Below are positions 42,427 through 53,133 of a stretch of 64,000 nucleotides of DNA, in pieces. A model generated the notes under the pieces. It searched no databases, was not told the origin of the DNA, and was given only the letters and a program-made list of their open reading frames with translations. Every line of letters starts with the position of its first letter. The first letter of the stretch is position 1. A program made the translations under genes and the position numbers. This stretch comes from Aradus depressus (taxonomy: Eukaryota > Arthropoda > Insecta > Hemiptera > Aradidae): the NCBI GenBank assembly GCA_963662175.1, contig OY759215.1:27131534-27195533 (forward strand). The letters are read 5' to 3'.

Positions 42427-43845
42427 ATGAACGCTTCAAGCGGGGGTGAGGAGCCCCCGGGAAGTAGTGGTGAAGTGGACGATGGTCCATTAATGGAGCA
42501 GGAGGCAGCAGGAGGAGCAGGGATGGACTTGAGCCCGGGCCCGGTAGCTCCCAAGGCGGGGGGCAAGAGGCAGGCCGCAGAGGATATCCACAGGGGCTCG
42601 GCCAAAGTTCTCGTGAGCCAGCGAGTGGTCGAGTCTTCCAGCAGCGCAGCGGACCAATTACAGGTTGCCAATAAAATATCTAAATTACAATCAGGTAAGT
42701 TTAAGGACACTGATGTTGGTCCTTTCTGTGTTTATGTGGAAGGTTTGCAGGGAACTCTAGGTTCCATTCACCCGATGGGTTTTGGAAAGTGGATGTTCTC
42801 CAATAACTTTAAATATGTGAAAGACATCTCAAATATAGCGGTGGCAGGGAAAAATAGGTTCCGTGTAACCTTCAGTTCATCTGTGGCCGCTAATAGTTTT
42901 ATAACGTGGGAATTTTTGAAGGAAAAACATGCATATGCGTTCATTCCGCGCCATTTAATTAATAAGAGGGGTGTCATTCGCGGGGTGGACACTTCCTTGG
43001 ATGATGATGAAATTTTGCAGGTTGTGAAATCCCCATCAAAAATAGTGGAAATTAAACGAATGACAAGAGGCAAGAAAGAGGATCCGTCTCAGCGCATTAA
43101 ACTAGGTACATGCGTTCTAACATTCGACAGCCAAAGACTGCCAGAATACGTTTATATCTACGGAGCTAGGTGTCCGGTGGTCCCCTACGTGCCCCCCCTT
43201 CTTCAGTGTTACTCATGTCTGAACTTTGGTCATGTCAAGGCGCAGTGCCGAGGCTCTGTGCGATGCGAGATCTGTGGGGACAAGCATGCCTCCTCCGAAT
43301 GTACCTTCACCCTCCCCGTCTGTGTCCATTGCAAAGGTCCCCATAAGGCCACCTATCGGGAGTGTCCCGTCTATGTCGCAAACCTCGAAAAGAAAAAACA
43401 GTCTGTTATTTCCACAACCCTCTATTCGACCGTTACTAAAAATAAATTTAACCTATTAGAAAATATGTCGGAATTTCCTGTCTTGGACAGTAATTCAAAT
43501 AGTTCCCCCGAAAACAAAAATAATACTGTTAATATGCTTAGCAAAAAAACTAAAATTAAAGTGAGACGATTTTCCCCTTACGCTGCACCTAAAGGCTTGC
43601 AGTGGCCTGTCCTTTCGACCCCTTCCTTACCTCTCCAGCCGATCGAGTCCAACCCTCAGGCGGCCTCCTTCATGGAGAGGTTCGTGGAATCACTGTCTAA
43701 CCTAATTAGTAAGATCCAGAACTCCTCACTGTCCAAGGACCAGATCGTTGAGTTGCTGGCAATGACCCTGCACAATTTGGTAAGCGACGGTTCAGAAAAT
43801 GTGGAAAAATTTAAAGTAAATGATGATAGGTCCGTATCCAATTAA
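42427..43845 (+). CDS. LINE ORF1, gag-like RNA-binding protein
   Basis: 472 residues. An acidic/Gly-rich N-terminus (~1-90) precedes a folded region (~95-240) that likely contains RRM-like structure. Then come three zinc knuckles: CYSCLNFGHVKAQC (261-274, CX2CX4HX4C), CEICGDKHASSEC (280-292) and CVHCKGPHKATYREC (299-313). A serine/asparagine-rich linker and a C-terminal helical region (~410-455) follow. Three consecutive knuckles are usual for ORF1 of I-, R1- and jockey-group LINEs. The protein would coat LINE RNA. The ATG at 42427 is the first in frame after the 5' UTR. Stop at 43843-43845, then a 275-base spacer before ORF2. Confidence 0.9.
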   Translation: MNASSGGEEPPGSSGEVDDGPLMEQEAAGGAGMDLSPGPVAPKAGGKRQAAEDIHRGSAKVLVSQRVVESSSSAADQLQVANKISKLQSGKFKDTDVGPFCVYVEGLQGTLGSIHPMGFGKWMFSNNFKYVKDISNIAVAGKNRFRVTFSSSVAANSFITWEFLKEKHAYAFIPRHLINKRGVIRGVDTSLDDDEILQVVKSPSKIVEIKRMTRGKKEDPSQRIKLGTCVLTFDSQRLPEYVYIYGARCPVVPYVPPLLQCYSCLNFGHVKAQCRGSVRCEICGDKHASSECTFTLPVCVHCKGPHKATYRECPVYVANLEKKKQSVISTTLYSTVTKNKFNLLENMSEFPVLDSNSNSSPENKNNTVNMLSKKTKIKVRRFSPYAAPKGLQWPVLSTPSLPLQPIESNPQAASFMERFVESLSNLISKIQNSSLSKDQIVELLAMTLHNLVSDGSENVEKFKVNDDRSVSN

Positions 43846-44120
43846 TTTAATGAGTTCATTTCCAAAATCGTTTCAAGGAATGCTCAATTCACTGAAGCCT
43901 CTTTTCTTATTTGTAAATAATAATTCAATTTCCTGCGTTTATGGTTTTAGTTGTGAATTCCCTCTGGTTCTCGTGTTTACGTGCGCCTTTTTGGGTGTAC
44001 TTACATACAAATCCATTTACATACTATTTAATAGAATTCCCATTCTTTGCATACTTCCATATTTAGTCTGTTCTCTTCTCAGTCCAGTTGGGCGATTTAA
44101 TAAAAAATTAAATATTTATT

Positions 44121-47100
44121 ATGGACAGAACTCTTAAGCTCCTTCAATGGAACGCTCGTTCTGCTGTAGCCAACAAAGCCAGTTTGGAGTGGATGTTGCA
44201 CAAGCACGGTATCGACGTGGCCCTTGTGTCTGAGACGTGGTTCAGGCCAGGAGTGTATGTCGGGTTCCCGGGGTACAATGTGCTGAGAGAGGACAGGGCA
44301 GACGCCAGGTCCGGGGTAGCGCTCCTCATTAGGAGTAGCATCCCCTACACCCAGATCACCAATTTTTACAAGGTAAGGAATGTGCTGATGGTAGGAGCGG
44401 AGATTAGGTTAGTCTCCAATTCTGCCATCAGTATCATCTCTATTTACAATGAGCCCAACAACCAAGTGGCAGAGGCAGACTGGGACCGGTTGTTGCGAGG
44501 CATTCCAAAACCTACCTTGGTTGGAGGTGATTTCAATTCTCACCACTATTCTTGGGGTTGCGATAGATGTGACAAGAAGGGCAAAAATCTTTTAGCGGCT
44601 GTTGAAAACAGCAATATGATAGTTGTTAATGATGGCAGCCCTACTTATGTTAATAACGTTGCCCAGAAATGCAACTCGGCGGTGGATGTCACTTTTTGTT
44701 CTTCAGGTTTGGCCAGTAAAGTGGATTGGGAGACATTGTCTGACCCTCACGGCTCTAACCACCTCCCCATTGTAATCACTTTAAATAATATTTCTATTAA
44801 CAAAATCCTCGTCACACCCTTTCGAAGGTGGAACATTAGAAAAGCTGATTGGGAAAAATTTAGTTATTCCATGAATGATAAATTCAGGAGTTCAGACAGT
44901 AATCTAAATGAAGGGTATGACCATTGCATTAACGTTATAAATGAAGCAGCTGCAGAAGCAATCCCGAAATTTAGAAAATATATAAATCCCAAATTTAATC
45001 GTCCCTGGTGGAATGAAAACCTCAGCGATTTGTTAAACAAAAGGAAAGCCAACTTCAATAATTATAAAAAGAATTCGGATTTGGGGAATCTCATGAAATA
45101 TAAACGAGCGGATGCGGAATTTAAGAAGGCGGTAAAAGAAAGTAAAATTAATAGTTGGCGCGAATTTTGTGGTAGTTTGAACAGATGTACGCCTGTAAAA
45201 GAAATTGGGGACAAAATAAAAAAACTATCAAACAGGAAGAAAAGTAATAAGCCCCCTTTAGAGACGGGAGAGTGGTGTGTGGACTTCATGGAACGTTTGG
45301 CCCCTCCCTTCGTTCCGGCATGGGTGGGAGCAATGGACAGGATATCAGAGAGACACTTCCTAACAGACAGGTTCGAACTGGCCGAACTGAACATGGCGAT
45401 CAAATCCAACAGTAAGAATACGGCTCCAGGGATGGACGGGATCCATTATGACATGATCAGGAATTTGCTGGTCACAACCAAACTCCACCTGTTGAAGGCA
45501 TTTAATGAGATCTGGATTTCTGGGGTCTTCCCGGAGGATTGGAAGGATTATTTGGTTATCCCATTGCTAAAACCGGGTAGATCGCACAGTGATGGAGCTT
45601 CATACAGACCGATAGCCCTGTCATCTTGCATGTTGAAGACCTTCGAAAGAATGGTGAAGAACAGGCTTGAGTGGTGGCTGGAGTCGCAGGACAAGATCCC
45701 ATCTTACCAGTTCGGGTTTCGGAAGGGCAGGTCCACTTATGACAGTTTAGCATCCCTCACCTTAGATATCCACACTGGGTTTACTAATCGTCATCAGACA
45801 TTGGGACTGTTCCTGGATCTCACAGGGGCCTATGACTCTGTTCAACTTCCTGTTCTAGCGAACAAGATGCTAAATTTGGACTTGCCAGCCAGTTTTACTC
45901 ACAGGATCATTAACTTACTCTCGAATAGACGCCTTCATCTATGGATAAACAGCTCACTGCATAGTTCCAGGGTTACAAATCTGGGTTTGGCGCAGGGGGG
46001 AATTCTCTCTCCCCTTCTATTCGTTATCTACTCCTTGGATTTGTGTCGATGTATTCCTCGCAACATAAGTATATTGCAGTATGCAGATGATATCTGCCTG
46101 TATACCCAACACAAGACCGTGGATTCTTGCAAGGCAGGCTTGAACCAGGCCGTAACATCGCTGCTCCCGTGGCTGGTCGACAATGGTCTCAGCATCTCTC
46201 AGTCAAAATCTGCCGTTTGTCCTTTCTCGCGACAACATAGGTTCCCACTCGGGGAGAATTTAGCTTTAGGGGGATTGGTCTTCCCTTGCGTGGCCAAGGT
46301 TAAATTCTTAGGCTTGGTTCTAGACCGGAAGTTAAACTGGAACAGCCATATCTCCTCCATAATCCAGAAAGTAGAAAAATATATTAATATCCTTAGACTA
46401 ATAACAAACAGAAATTGGGGGGCAGATCCTAATATTGCATTACTATTTTATAGAAACGTAATTAGGGCAGTTGTGGACTACGGCTCAGTGTTCTATGGTG
46501 AAGCGGCCAAGTCCAGTCTACATGGGCTGGATGTCCTTCACAACAAATGTCTGCGTCTGGCACTGGGCTTCCTGAACAGCACACCTGTAGATGTGGTACT
46601 GTGTGAGGCGGGGGAGATGCCGCTAGACCTTAGAAGGAGAATGTTGGCTGGCAGGTACCTCTGCAAGTTACTGGCCTCCGATAGTCCTGTCTATAGCAAA
46701 GTTCGGCAACTAACTGTACTTAACCTCACCTCATCTTACTGGGTTAGAAAGAATTATTATCCTCTTTTGCTTGATAGTTTCCCGGAATACGCTAAGTTTG
46801 CCCCTTTCGTATACAGTTCTCACATTCTACCAAATTTCAATATTAATTTTCGTCATCTTCTTCATCACATTAATATAACATACTTACCGGATCTCTCTGG
46901 TGTCCCTCCTTCCATGGTTAATGCGGTATTCCAAGGGATCAAAAGGAAATGGTGGTCGTCATATGTACCAATATTTACAGACGGATCAAAAACGACGAAT
47001 GGTACAGGTTGCGCCTTTCTTGATGACGACAAAAATTTCAGTCGGAGTTTCAAACTTCCGAAATTTGCTTCTAGTTACACTGCTGAATTAGTAGCAATAA

Positions 47101-47828
47101 ATGAAGCTTTGAAGTATGTCTCCCTACTCGATAGTGAACACTTTCTTTTAGTTACAGATTCATTGAGTGCCCTAACTAAGTTAAATTCCTGTTGCACAAA
47201 CAAGTTATCTATCTATGATAACATAATAGCCGACATACTAGAAAACTATGCCGTGGTTATTGGCCAAAAGAAAAAAGTTGTGTTAATGTGGGTGAAAGCT
47301 CACGCGGGAATTAAAGGGAACGAGAGGGTGGACGGATTGGCAAAACTGGCGGTGGAGAGGGGGGAGCCTATAGGCAACATCCCGGCTAGCGATCTGAAGG
47401 AGGGTATCCTGACCTCCGTTCTGACAATGTGGCAGGACAGGTACCAGGCCTCTCGCAAAGGCAATTTCTTTAAGTCGATTCAACCCCATGTAGGAACCAG
47501 ACCGTGGTTTAGAGACAAAGCAACATCTAAATTTGAGTGTAAGACCATATGCCGTTTAAGAAGCAACCACGGACTGTGCAATGCCTACCTGAATAGGATT
47601 GGTCTGAGTGAGAGTTCTAGCTGCCGCCACTGCGGGGGCTACGAGGATCTGGAGCATATAGTGATGCAGTGTCCACATTACAGTGCAGAAAGAGACCTCC
47701 TTATGGAGAACCTAGAGAGAACAGTTGCAGCTCCTCGAACATACCTGGCTATTTTATCTGCTTGCAACAGCCCTCTTGTCAGAGAGGCGCTGTTAGCTTT
47801 TTTAAATTATGCTGGCCGCAGGGTCTGA
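44121..47828 (+). CDS. LINE ORF2: endonuclease, reverse transcriptase, RNase H
   Basis: 1235 residues. APE-type endonuclease at ~4-230, with SETW (E38), GDFNSHH (D137, N139) and GSNHLPI near 217. Reverse transcriptase at ~420-720: YRPIALSSCMLKTFERMV, FLDLTGAYDSV, LAQGGILSPLLF and LQYADDICLY (YADD at 654-657). RNase H at ~945-1090: TDGSKTTNGTG (D954), SSYTAELVAI with the catalytic Glu, LVTDSLSAL, and WVKAHAGIKGNERVDGLA. The C-terminal knuckle is CRHCGGYEDLEHIVMQC. All catalytic motifs are present and no frame is broken. It performs target-primed reverse transcription in the nucleus. 'AQGGILSP' replaces the common PQGS at the RT signature. Confidence 0.95.
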   Translation: MDRTLKLLQWNARSAVANKASLEWMLHKHGIDVALVSETWFRPGVYVGFPGYNVLREDRADARSGVALLIRSSIPYTQITNFYKVRNVLMVGAEIRLVSNSAISIISIYNEPNNQVAEADWDRLLRGIPKPTLVGGDFNSHHYSWGCDRCDKKGKNLLAAVENSNMIVVNDGSPTYVNNVAQKCNSAVDVTFCSSGLASKVDWETLSDPHGSNHLPIVITLNNISINKILVTPFRRWNIRKADWEKFSYSMNDKFRSSDSNLNEGYDHCINVINEAAAEAIPKFRKYINPKFNRPWWNENLSDLLNKRKANFNNYKKNSDLGNLMKYKRADAEFKKAVKESKINSWREFCGSLNRCTPVKEIGDKIKKLSNRKKSNKPPLETGEWCVDFMERLAPPFVPAWVGAMDRISERHFLTDRFELAELNMAIKSNSKNTAPGMDGIHYDMIRNLLVTTKLHLLKAFNEIWISGVFPEDWKDYLVIPLLKPGRSHSDGASYRPIALSSCMLKTFERMVKNRLEWWLESQDKIPSYQFGFRKGRSTYDSLASLTLDIHTGFTNRHQTLGLFLDLTGAYDSVQLPVLANKMLNLDLPASFTHRIINLLSNRRLHLWINSSLHSSRVTNLGLAQGGILSPLLFVIYSLDLCRCIPRNISILQYADDICLYTQHKTVDSCKAGLNQAVTSLLPWLVDNGLSISQSKSAVCPFSRQHRFPLGENLALGGLVFPCVAKVKFLGLVLDRKLNWNSHISSIIQKVEKYINILRLITNRNWGADPNIALLFYRNVIRAVVDYGSVFYGEAAKSSLHGLDVLHNKCLRLALGFLNSTPVDVVLCEAGEMPLDLRRRMLAGRYLCKLLASDSPVYSKVRQLTVLNLTSSYWVRKNYYPLLLDSFPEYAKFAPFVYSSHILPNFNINFRHLLHHINITYLPDLSGVPPSMVNAVFQGIKRKWWSSYVPIFTDGSKTTNGTGCAFLDDDKNFSRSFKLPKFASSYTAELVAINEALKYVSLLDSEHFLLVTDSLSALTKLNSCCTNKLSIYDNIIADILENYAVVIGQKKKVVLMWVKAHAGIKGNERVDGLAKLAVERGEPIGNIPASDLKEGILTSVLTMWQDRYQASRKGNFFKSIQPHVGTRPWFRDKATSKFECKTICRLRSNHGLCNAYLNRIGLSESSSCRHCGGYEDLEHIVMQCPHYSAERDLLMENLERTVAAPRTYLAILSACNSPLVREALLAFLNYAGRRV

Positions 47829-48539
47829 ACTTCGTATATATTCATATGTCACTAGCTATTTATATGTTTTTGCCGCCCTTCGGTCTACCGTGCGCCGGTT
47901 GGCTGCGCGGTGGGTGGGTTGGGGTGCCGGCATCGGCTGGGGCTTCTCGGGGTTTCGAGTCGGTCGGGCACACATGGAGAACGGTGTACTGTATTGGTAA
48001 CAACGGTATGAGTGATGGTCACTGGCGCGGGATTAAGTTCCCTCAAAACCTGAATCAGTGTATGAGAGATGGTCACTGGCGCGGGATTAAGTTCCCTCAA
48101 AACTTGAATCAGTGTATGAGTGATGGTCACTGGCGCGGGATTAAGTTCCCTCAAAACCTGAATGGAGTTATGTTACCCAAGTTGGAAAGTGATGGTTTTG
48201 TATTTCGGGGTTGTGTGCTCGACGGGTTTGGGACCCTGGTGGGTCGCGGCCGGTTCGGTGCCTCCGCTCCTCTGCTGTGTTGTCTTCTGGCGTCCTGCTC
48301 GCCTTCTGGCTTCCTGCTCGCCTTCATGACTGTGTTGTGTGGTGGCCCCATTCCTCTTCAGGGGCATTGCGCGTCCGTATCTTGCTTCTTTACAAAATTA
48401 TTGCTATAAATTTAAGTTTTTTCTTATGATTGTTCTTCTTTAATTGCTTTGTCCTTAAACCAAGGTACCTGTAAAAAATTTTCCAAAATGATCATCATGG
48501 TAGCTGGCCGATATGCCTCAGCATAAGGCCATAACTGAG

Positions 48540-48540
<1 letters not shown>
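47829..48540 (+). other. LINE 3' UTR, GC-rich, with tandem repeats
   Basis: Three 54-base units start at 48005, 48059 and 48113 (GTATGAGTGATGGTCACTGG ... ending TGAATCAGT). The region is far more GC-rich than flanking DNA. A frame from inside ORF2 (47669) stays open through the repeats to 48409, but its composition, not coding pressure, may explain this. Confidence 0.75.

Positions 48541-48574
<34 letters not shown>
48541..48574 (+). repeat. LINE poly-A tail
   Basis: 34-35 A residues directly before the right target duplication. Confidence 0.95.
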
Positions 48575-48577
<3 letters not shown>

Positions 48578-48599
48578 CTAACCCAGTCAATTATCGGTA

Positions 48600-49065
48600 A
48601 TGTAATTCCAAAAAACGAAATTACCAATTAACCAATCGACCATTTGTGCTAATAGTCAATAGTTGACTTACATAAGGGTTTCTAAATCCTCATACTAAAT
48701 TTTGTATCAATAGATTCATTACATCGGTAGTTACTAGGGTTTTTGAGTTAAGCCCTCTCCCTGAACCCCCCTTTCCCTTAGGTAAATTTCTCTGAAAATT
48801 AATAGGTATTGTCCTCATGGAGCATTGACTGTTAATATGAAATTTCATGTCGATACATTTATTACATCGGCAATTATTGTGTTTTTTATGTTAAGCCTCA
48901 CTCCCTTCCCTTTGACCGTTTTGGAGAGTTGGAAAACAAGTTGTTAGAGTGTTGGAAAACAAGAAATTCAGCTGAAAACTCAAGTTCAAATTTTTGACCG
49001 ATTACATAACTTCCCTAATACTTCGTATAGCCTACATTACTTACAGAAGTACAGGAAATTATTTT
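48600..49065 (-). repeat. Rep-A, inverted, long copy
   Basis: 'accaatcgaccatttgtgct', 'tagttgacttacataagggt', 'cggtagttactagggttttt', 'attaataggtattgtcctca' and 'gattacataacttcccta' in inverted order; near-complete unit without the 'gaacacgataactcccg' block. Confidence 0.7.
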
Positions 49066-49384
49066 TAATTTTTGGAATCAGGGGTTTAGAAAACATGAAA
49101 TACCGTAGAAAACAGAAAAGAATTTCTGTTAAATTACACAACGTATAGCTGGAGAAGTTATATACACATATATATAAACGTTGAATATATATTTCACGTT
49201 TGATACATTTTAAATTCCTTACTCATAGTATCTAGGCTTCAAAACATATTAGTTAAAAATAATTTTCTAAGCAAAAACAACTAAAAATCAGAAATTAATC
49301 GGCACAAAGGAGCCCTTAGCAATATCTTAGAATGTTTGCTGTCTACGTTTGCCCATCTCCTTTGATCAACGTCCTCTCTAAACG

Positions 49385-49745
49385 TCCTTGACCTGTCGTT
49401 TCAGGTTTCTGATTCGTATTTTGGCCATGAAGACGGCTTACGGTTATTAGAAGATAACCTAAAAAATAATAAAAGCCACATTTTTCTCAGAAAACTTCCA
49501 TTCTTAAAGTCCTTATACTAATTCCGGCCTACCAAATATTTAACTAAAATATACTTAACTAAAATATACTAAAAACCGTCCTAAAATGTCGTTTTGAAAC
49601 TATTTTTTTTAGTCGTTAGCTTGATTTACGCAAAAATTGTTAATCCCATGGAAAAATTGACTCTTACCAAAAAAGGTTTCTTATTAAATTCCCAATCAAA
49701 ATGTGTCTTCAGATTTGAGGTACGACCAACACGATCAAAGTTATC
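49385..49745 (-). repeat. Rep-B, longest copy
   Basis: 'ctgtcgtttcaggtttctga', 'tggccatgaagacggcttac', 'aaccgtcctaaaatgtcgtt', 'ttagcttgatttacgcaaaa' and 'gaggtacgaccaacacgatc'. It is the inverse of 40391-40660. Confidence 0.7.
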
Positions 49746-49789
49746 AACGTGTCCGGAATAAGAAAGTCCTGTAATGGCCACATGGTATA

Positions 49790-49998
49790 CAGTGAAACCT
49801 CTTCTAGCGGACACCTCTAGATAGCGAATAACTCTATTAACGGACAACATTTCAGACCACTCAAATCAATGGGGTATTTTAAATTTCAAAGCATCAACTG
49901 GTTTGCTCGAAAAATTTAGAAAACGACATAACGGACACCACTCAATAAAGGACAAGATCGGTAGACCCGACGATGTCCGCTATGCAAAGGTTTCACTG
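49790..49998. mobile_element. Pogo/Tigger-type MITE, TA target
   Basis: CAGTGAAACCTCTTCTAGCG at the left and ...GCAAAGGTTTCACTG at the right, flanked by TA (49788-49789, 49999-50000). 'ggacacc/ggaca' words recur along its length. It shares the CAGTG.AACCT terminal word with 22708-23058 but is otherwise different. Confidence 0.78.
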
Positions 49999-50000
49999 TA

Positions 50001-50619
50001 TTTTAATTTAACATCGCAAACTCGACATTATTATTATTATTTTTTTTAAATTTGTTAACGATTTTCAGTGTTATTGGTTATAAACTACTATGGCATGCTT
50101 GACGTCTAAATGTTTCCATCTAGGTAGAACCTAGGAAAGTTTACTAATTTCTATCCTAAGCCAATCCTACCTCAAGAAATCGCATAATTTGAACGAGAAG
50201 CAAGCGTGGTTAAAGTTCCAACGTCAAGGACCTCACAGTTGTTATTATAATTAACATAGCAATGTGATAAGATAATTAGACAGGAGGTAACCTGTTATGT
50301 TCATTGATAACTTGATTACTTAATTGGTAATTCTCTTCGCTCAAGTTGTACCACGAGGCGAAGTCAATGTAATTTGCTCAGAAAACTGACTCTTAGTAGG
50401 GTTTCCTATTTCAAAGACCTAACTAATCCTTGAAACGTCTGTCCAAAAGTCTAGCGCCCAAACCAAAACTTTAAAATAAGGACGATAATATGGTGGTTAA
50501 ACTTTCGGGTAAAAGCTGGTAGGATAAAGCGCATGTAAGCTTTAGGGCTAAAAACTGACCATTATCATCGCCCGAATGTATCTTATTTTAATATGAAGAT
50601 TGTGAGAAGTGATTATTTC
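50001..50619. other. No gene seen
   Basis: No repeat family or coding recognised. Confidence 0.5.
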
Positions 50620-50705
50620 ACAGGATGACAAATATAAAATCACAGATTTTTATTGGTAGTAATAGCTAGCCGGCTTTCGAGGTTTCCCTCATCATCAGGC
50701 AGTCT
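50620..50705 (-). mobile_element. Solo PLE terminal module
   Basis: The minus strand has the HHR at 50700-50665, then 'attactaccaataaaaatct' and 'gtgattttatatttgtcatc', a module distinct from the other HHR families in this window. Confidence 0.6.
50665..50700 (-). ncRNA. Hammerhead ribozyme-like motif
   Basis: CUGAUGA, then stem II GAGG/CCUC capped by a GAAA tetraloop, GAAA, the self-complementary AGCCGGCU as stem III, A at the cleavage site, then GC pairing with GC for the start of stem I. All invariant core bases present. Confidence 0.65.
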
Positions 50706-52043
50706 ACAAAAGAAACCATCCTTAATATAATATGTAATATAAATAGCAAAGATAAATAATTAAATAGAAAACACAATTTTTGATTGACATACCTGACAAA
50801 AAATTTAAAAAAAAATTCTGAATAAAACTAAATAATATAATAAAAATAAATAAATAACAATCTAAAACATTAATAATTTAAAATATCATGGATGGGGACA
50901 GACGAGTTATCCCTGTCCACCTGAGTCACAACTCGGAGAACGGTGTACGTGAGACTGGACAAACCTCCCATCCCCTCTCTAGCCCTTTTTTGCCCACGGT
51001 GCCTTACAAGGCACCTTATATATTTTATATTTTAAATTATGGAAGGAAACCGTGGAAGGTGATAAAAGTGATCCGGAATGTTACAGTGACTGCTGGACAG
51101 AAAAAAGTGTGATTTTGAAGGCCGTGGCAACTTTTGTTATACCAGAAAAAGGTTAATGTTTTGTTTCATCCCACTTTTTTCGTATTGGCGTTGTTTATGA
51201 CTTTTGTTATCAAGTTTTTAATATCTTTACTTGTTTTTTTTTGAAGGAATTTTATTTCTGAAGGTAAGTCGAAGTTTTAAAAGTAAATGTATAAGTTTAT
51301 TTTGAAGTAAAACCGTTTTACTATTTATATTTTCTTAAAAAATCGAGAGTGCATTGTAAGGCACCTTGGGTTGTATGTACAAGAACGCAAATTTTTCGTG
51401 AATTTCAACTAAATAGTGATTGTATTGTTTTAAATTTTAGATGAAGCTATTTTTTAGAAGCAGGGGGGAATACATTTTGTCCTTAGTTCCTAAAACTGGA
51501 AATGAGTCGGAGGTTGAAGACGAAGAGGAAGAAATTCCGGTCATAAAAACACCAGATGAGGTACAGAATGATGTACAAAATCTATTTGATATTTATAATT
51601 TTGATCAAATCGACGATCCATTGCAGGTATGTGTATTGCAACCCTCTAAAAAATTATAATAGACTCCTAGAATCCAATTTAGTTGTACCTATTGCATTTT
51701 TTCTAGCTTCATAGGACTGACATTGAAAGCATTTTGACTGATGAAGATGTTGAGCCGGTACAAGATGTAATATTGAATAACGAAGGTACTGTTGAACCAG
51801 ACATTTCAAATCAACAAGGTAGCAGTACTCATCAGGTTTGTGTTTTGGACAACTACTTTTTGTATAATTTTCATTGTCATTATTAATATTATTAGTTTGG
51901 TCTAACGGGTATTTTTTCTGCAGGGGGAAAAAGTTCAAACATCTACAGTCAGTAACAAAAATGTTCGGACAAAAATGTAAACAACTATAAATAAATTCAA
52001 TGTTTTTTTTACGATTTCACAAATTCAAAAACCATAATGTTAA

Positions 52044-52612
52044 TTAATATTTGGTTGGGTACCCTTTTTGTGTAATAACATCTTTCATTCGATTCGGCAT
52101 TGATGATGAAACTAATTTTTTGGTGAAATTTGGAGATATTTTACCCCACTCTTCTAATAACTTTTGTTTCAATTCGTTTTTTGAAGCAATGGGTGTTAAT
52201 CGAATTTTCCTGTCGAGCTCACCCCATACGTGTTCAATTGGGTTGAGATCGGGCGATTGGGGGGGGGGTTTCATAACTTTAGGGCAGTTATACAAAAGCC
52301 AAGTACGTACCAATTCACAGGTGTGTTTCGGATGAAAAGTCCGTAAAATCCCAAGTTTTTCAGCACTCTTTTTCAAATTGCTCCTTAGTAATTCGGCATA
52401 AACTTTTCCAGTCATGGTGGTTTCAATGAAAACCAGTTCACCAATTCCACTAGACGCCATACACCCCCACACCATCACTGAGCCACCCCCATGTTTTACT
52501 ATTGGTTTTAAATTTTTTGGATTCAGCTCCTCATTACGTCTTCTCCAAATTTTGTCGCGACTGTCGGGACTAAATATATTGAACTTACATTCAAAAGTAT
52601 TTGCTTGCAATA
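52044..52612 (-). pseudogene. Tc1 transposase, C-terminal part
   Basis: FNIFSPDSRDKIWRRRNEEL, KHGGGSVMVWGCMASSG and SPDLNPIEHVWGELDRKI are standard Tc1 blocks with the final Glu of the DD34E triad present. The block normally reading 'DNDPKHT' is FHPKHTC here, so the middle catalytic Asp is gone, and the first 'SDESKF' is degraded (FECKF). Together with the interruption upstream the protein is inactive. Confidence 0.85.
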
Positions 52613-53048
52613 GAACAAACCGCAATAATAAAATATTCTTGTATCTTGTAACTCTTCACAACATAAAAAGAAATCTCAGGTCATGTAATGTCAGAAAACT
52701 AGATTTTTGTGATATGACGTTGGAAGAGAGCGACAGCAGCGCTGACCCTCGGCAGAAACCGTCCCTTCCCCCTACTCTATCCCCTCCACCTTCCCTCTAA
52801 AGAAACTAAGTACCCAATTTTTCTAATTTAAACGTTTTTTCTCCGATATTTCGACAAATAAATGTTTCCAGATCATGTCCGTTTACTTCCATGTAATATA
52901 TGTATACATATACTATTACTTTACTTTTGTTTACTTCCCTATACATATAATATATGTATACATAATAATATGTACTAAAAATTTTGTAATCGTGTGAACA
53001 TCAGAGATCAATTGCATGCGTGTGTTTATGTGAGAGCTCAAACGCTTT

Positions 53049-53131
53049 GACCTGACATCGTACAGGCTCATGACCATCGCTTAACATCCCATCCGAAGGA
53101 CGGAGTGCTTAAGTTTATTTTACCTCGCAGA
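53049..53131 (-). mobile_element. SINE-T scrap inside Tc1
   Basis: 'gacctgacatcgtacaggct', 'catcgcttaacatcccatcc' and 'gcttaagtttattttacc'. Confidence 0.7.
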
Positions 53132-53133
53132 TG

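Larger units (their letters stand above)
42153..48574 (+). mobile_element. Full-length RNase H-bearing non-LTR retrotransposon (I-group type)
   Basis: Bounded by an identical 15-base duplication ATTCTAACCCAGTCA (42138-42152 and 48575-48589) and ending in an A tail of about 35. It contains two intact ORFs (gag-like 42427-43845, pol 44121-47828) separated by 275 bases, a GC-rich 3' UTR with 54-bp tandem repeats and no stops in either ORF. Domain order endonuclease, RT, RNase H, CCHC fits the I/LOA/R1-related groups; the exact clade needs a tree. Intact frames plus a perfect duplication suggest recent insertion and possibly present activity. Confidence 0.9.

Noticed and set aside
47885..48154. 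Minus-strand frame with three 18-residue repeats (MRELNPAPVTITHTL)
   Set aside because: Antisense shadow of the 54-bp repeats in the LINE 3' UTR.
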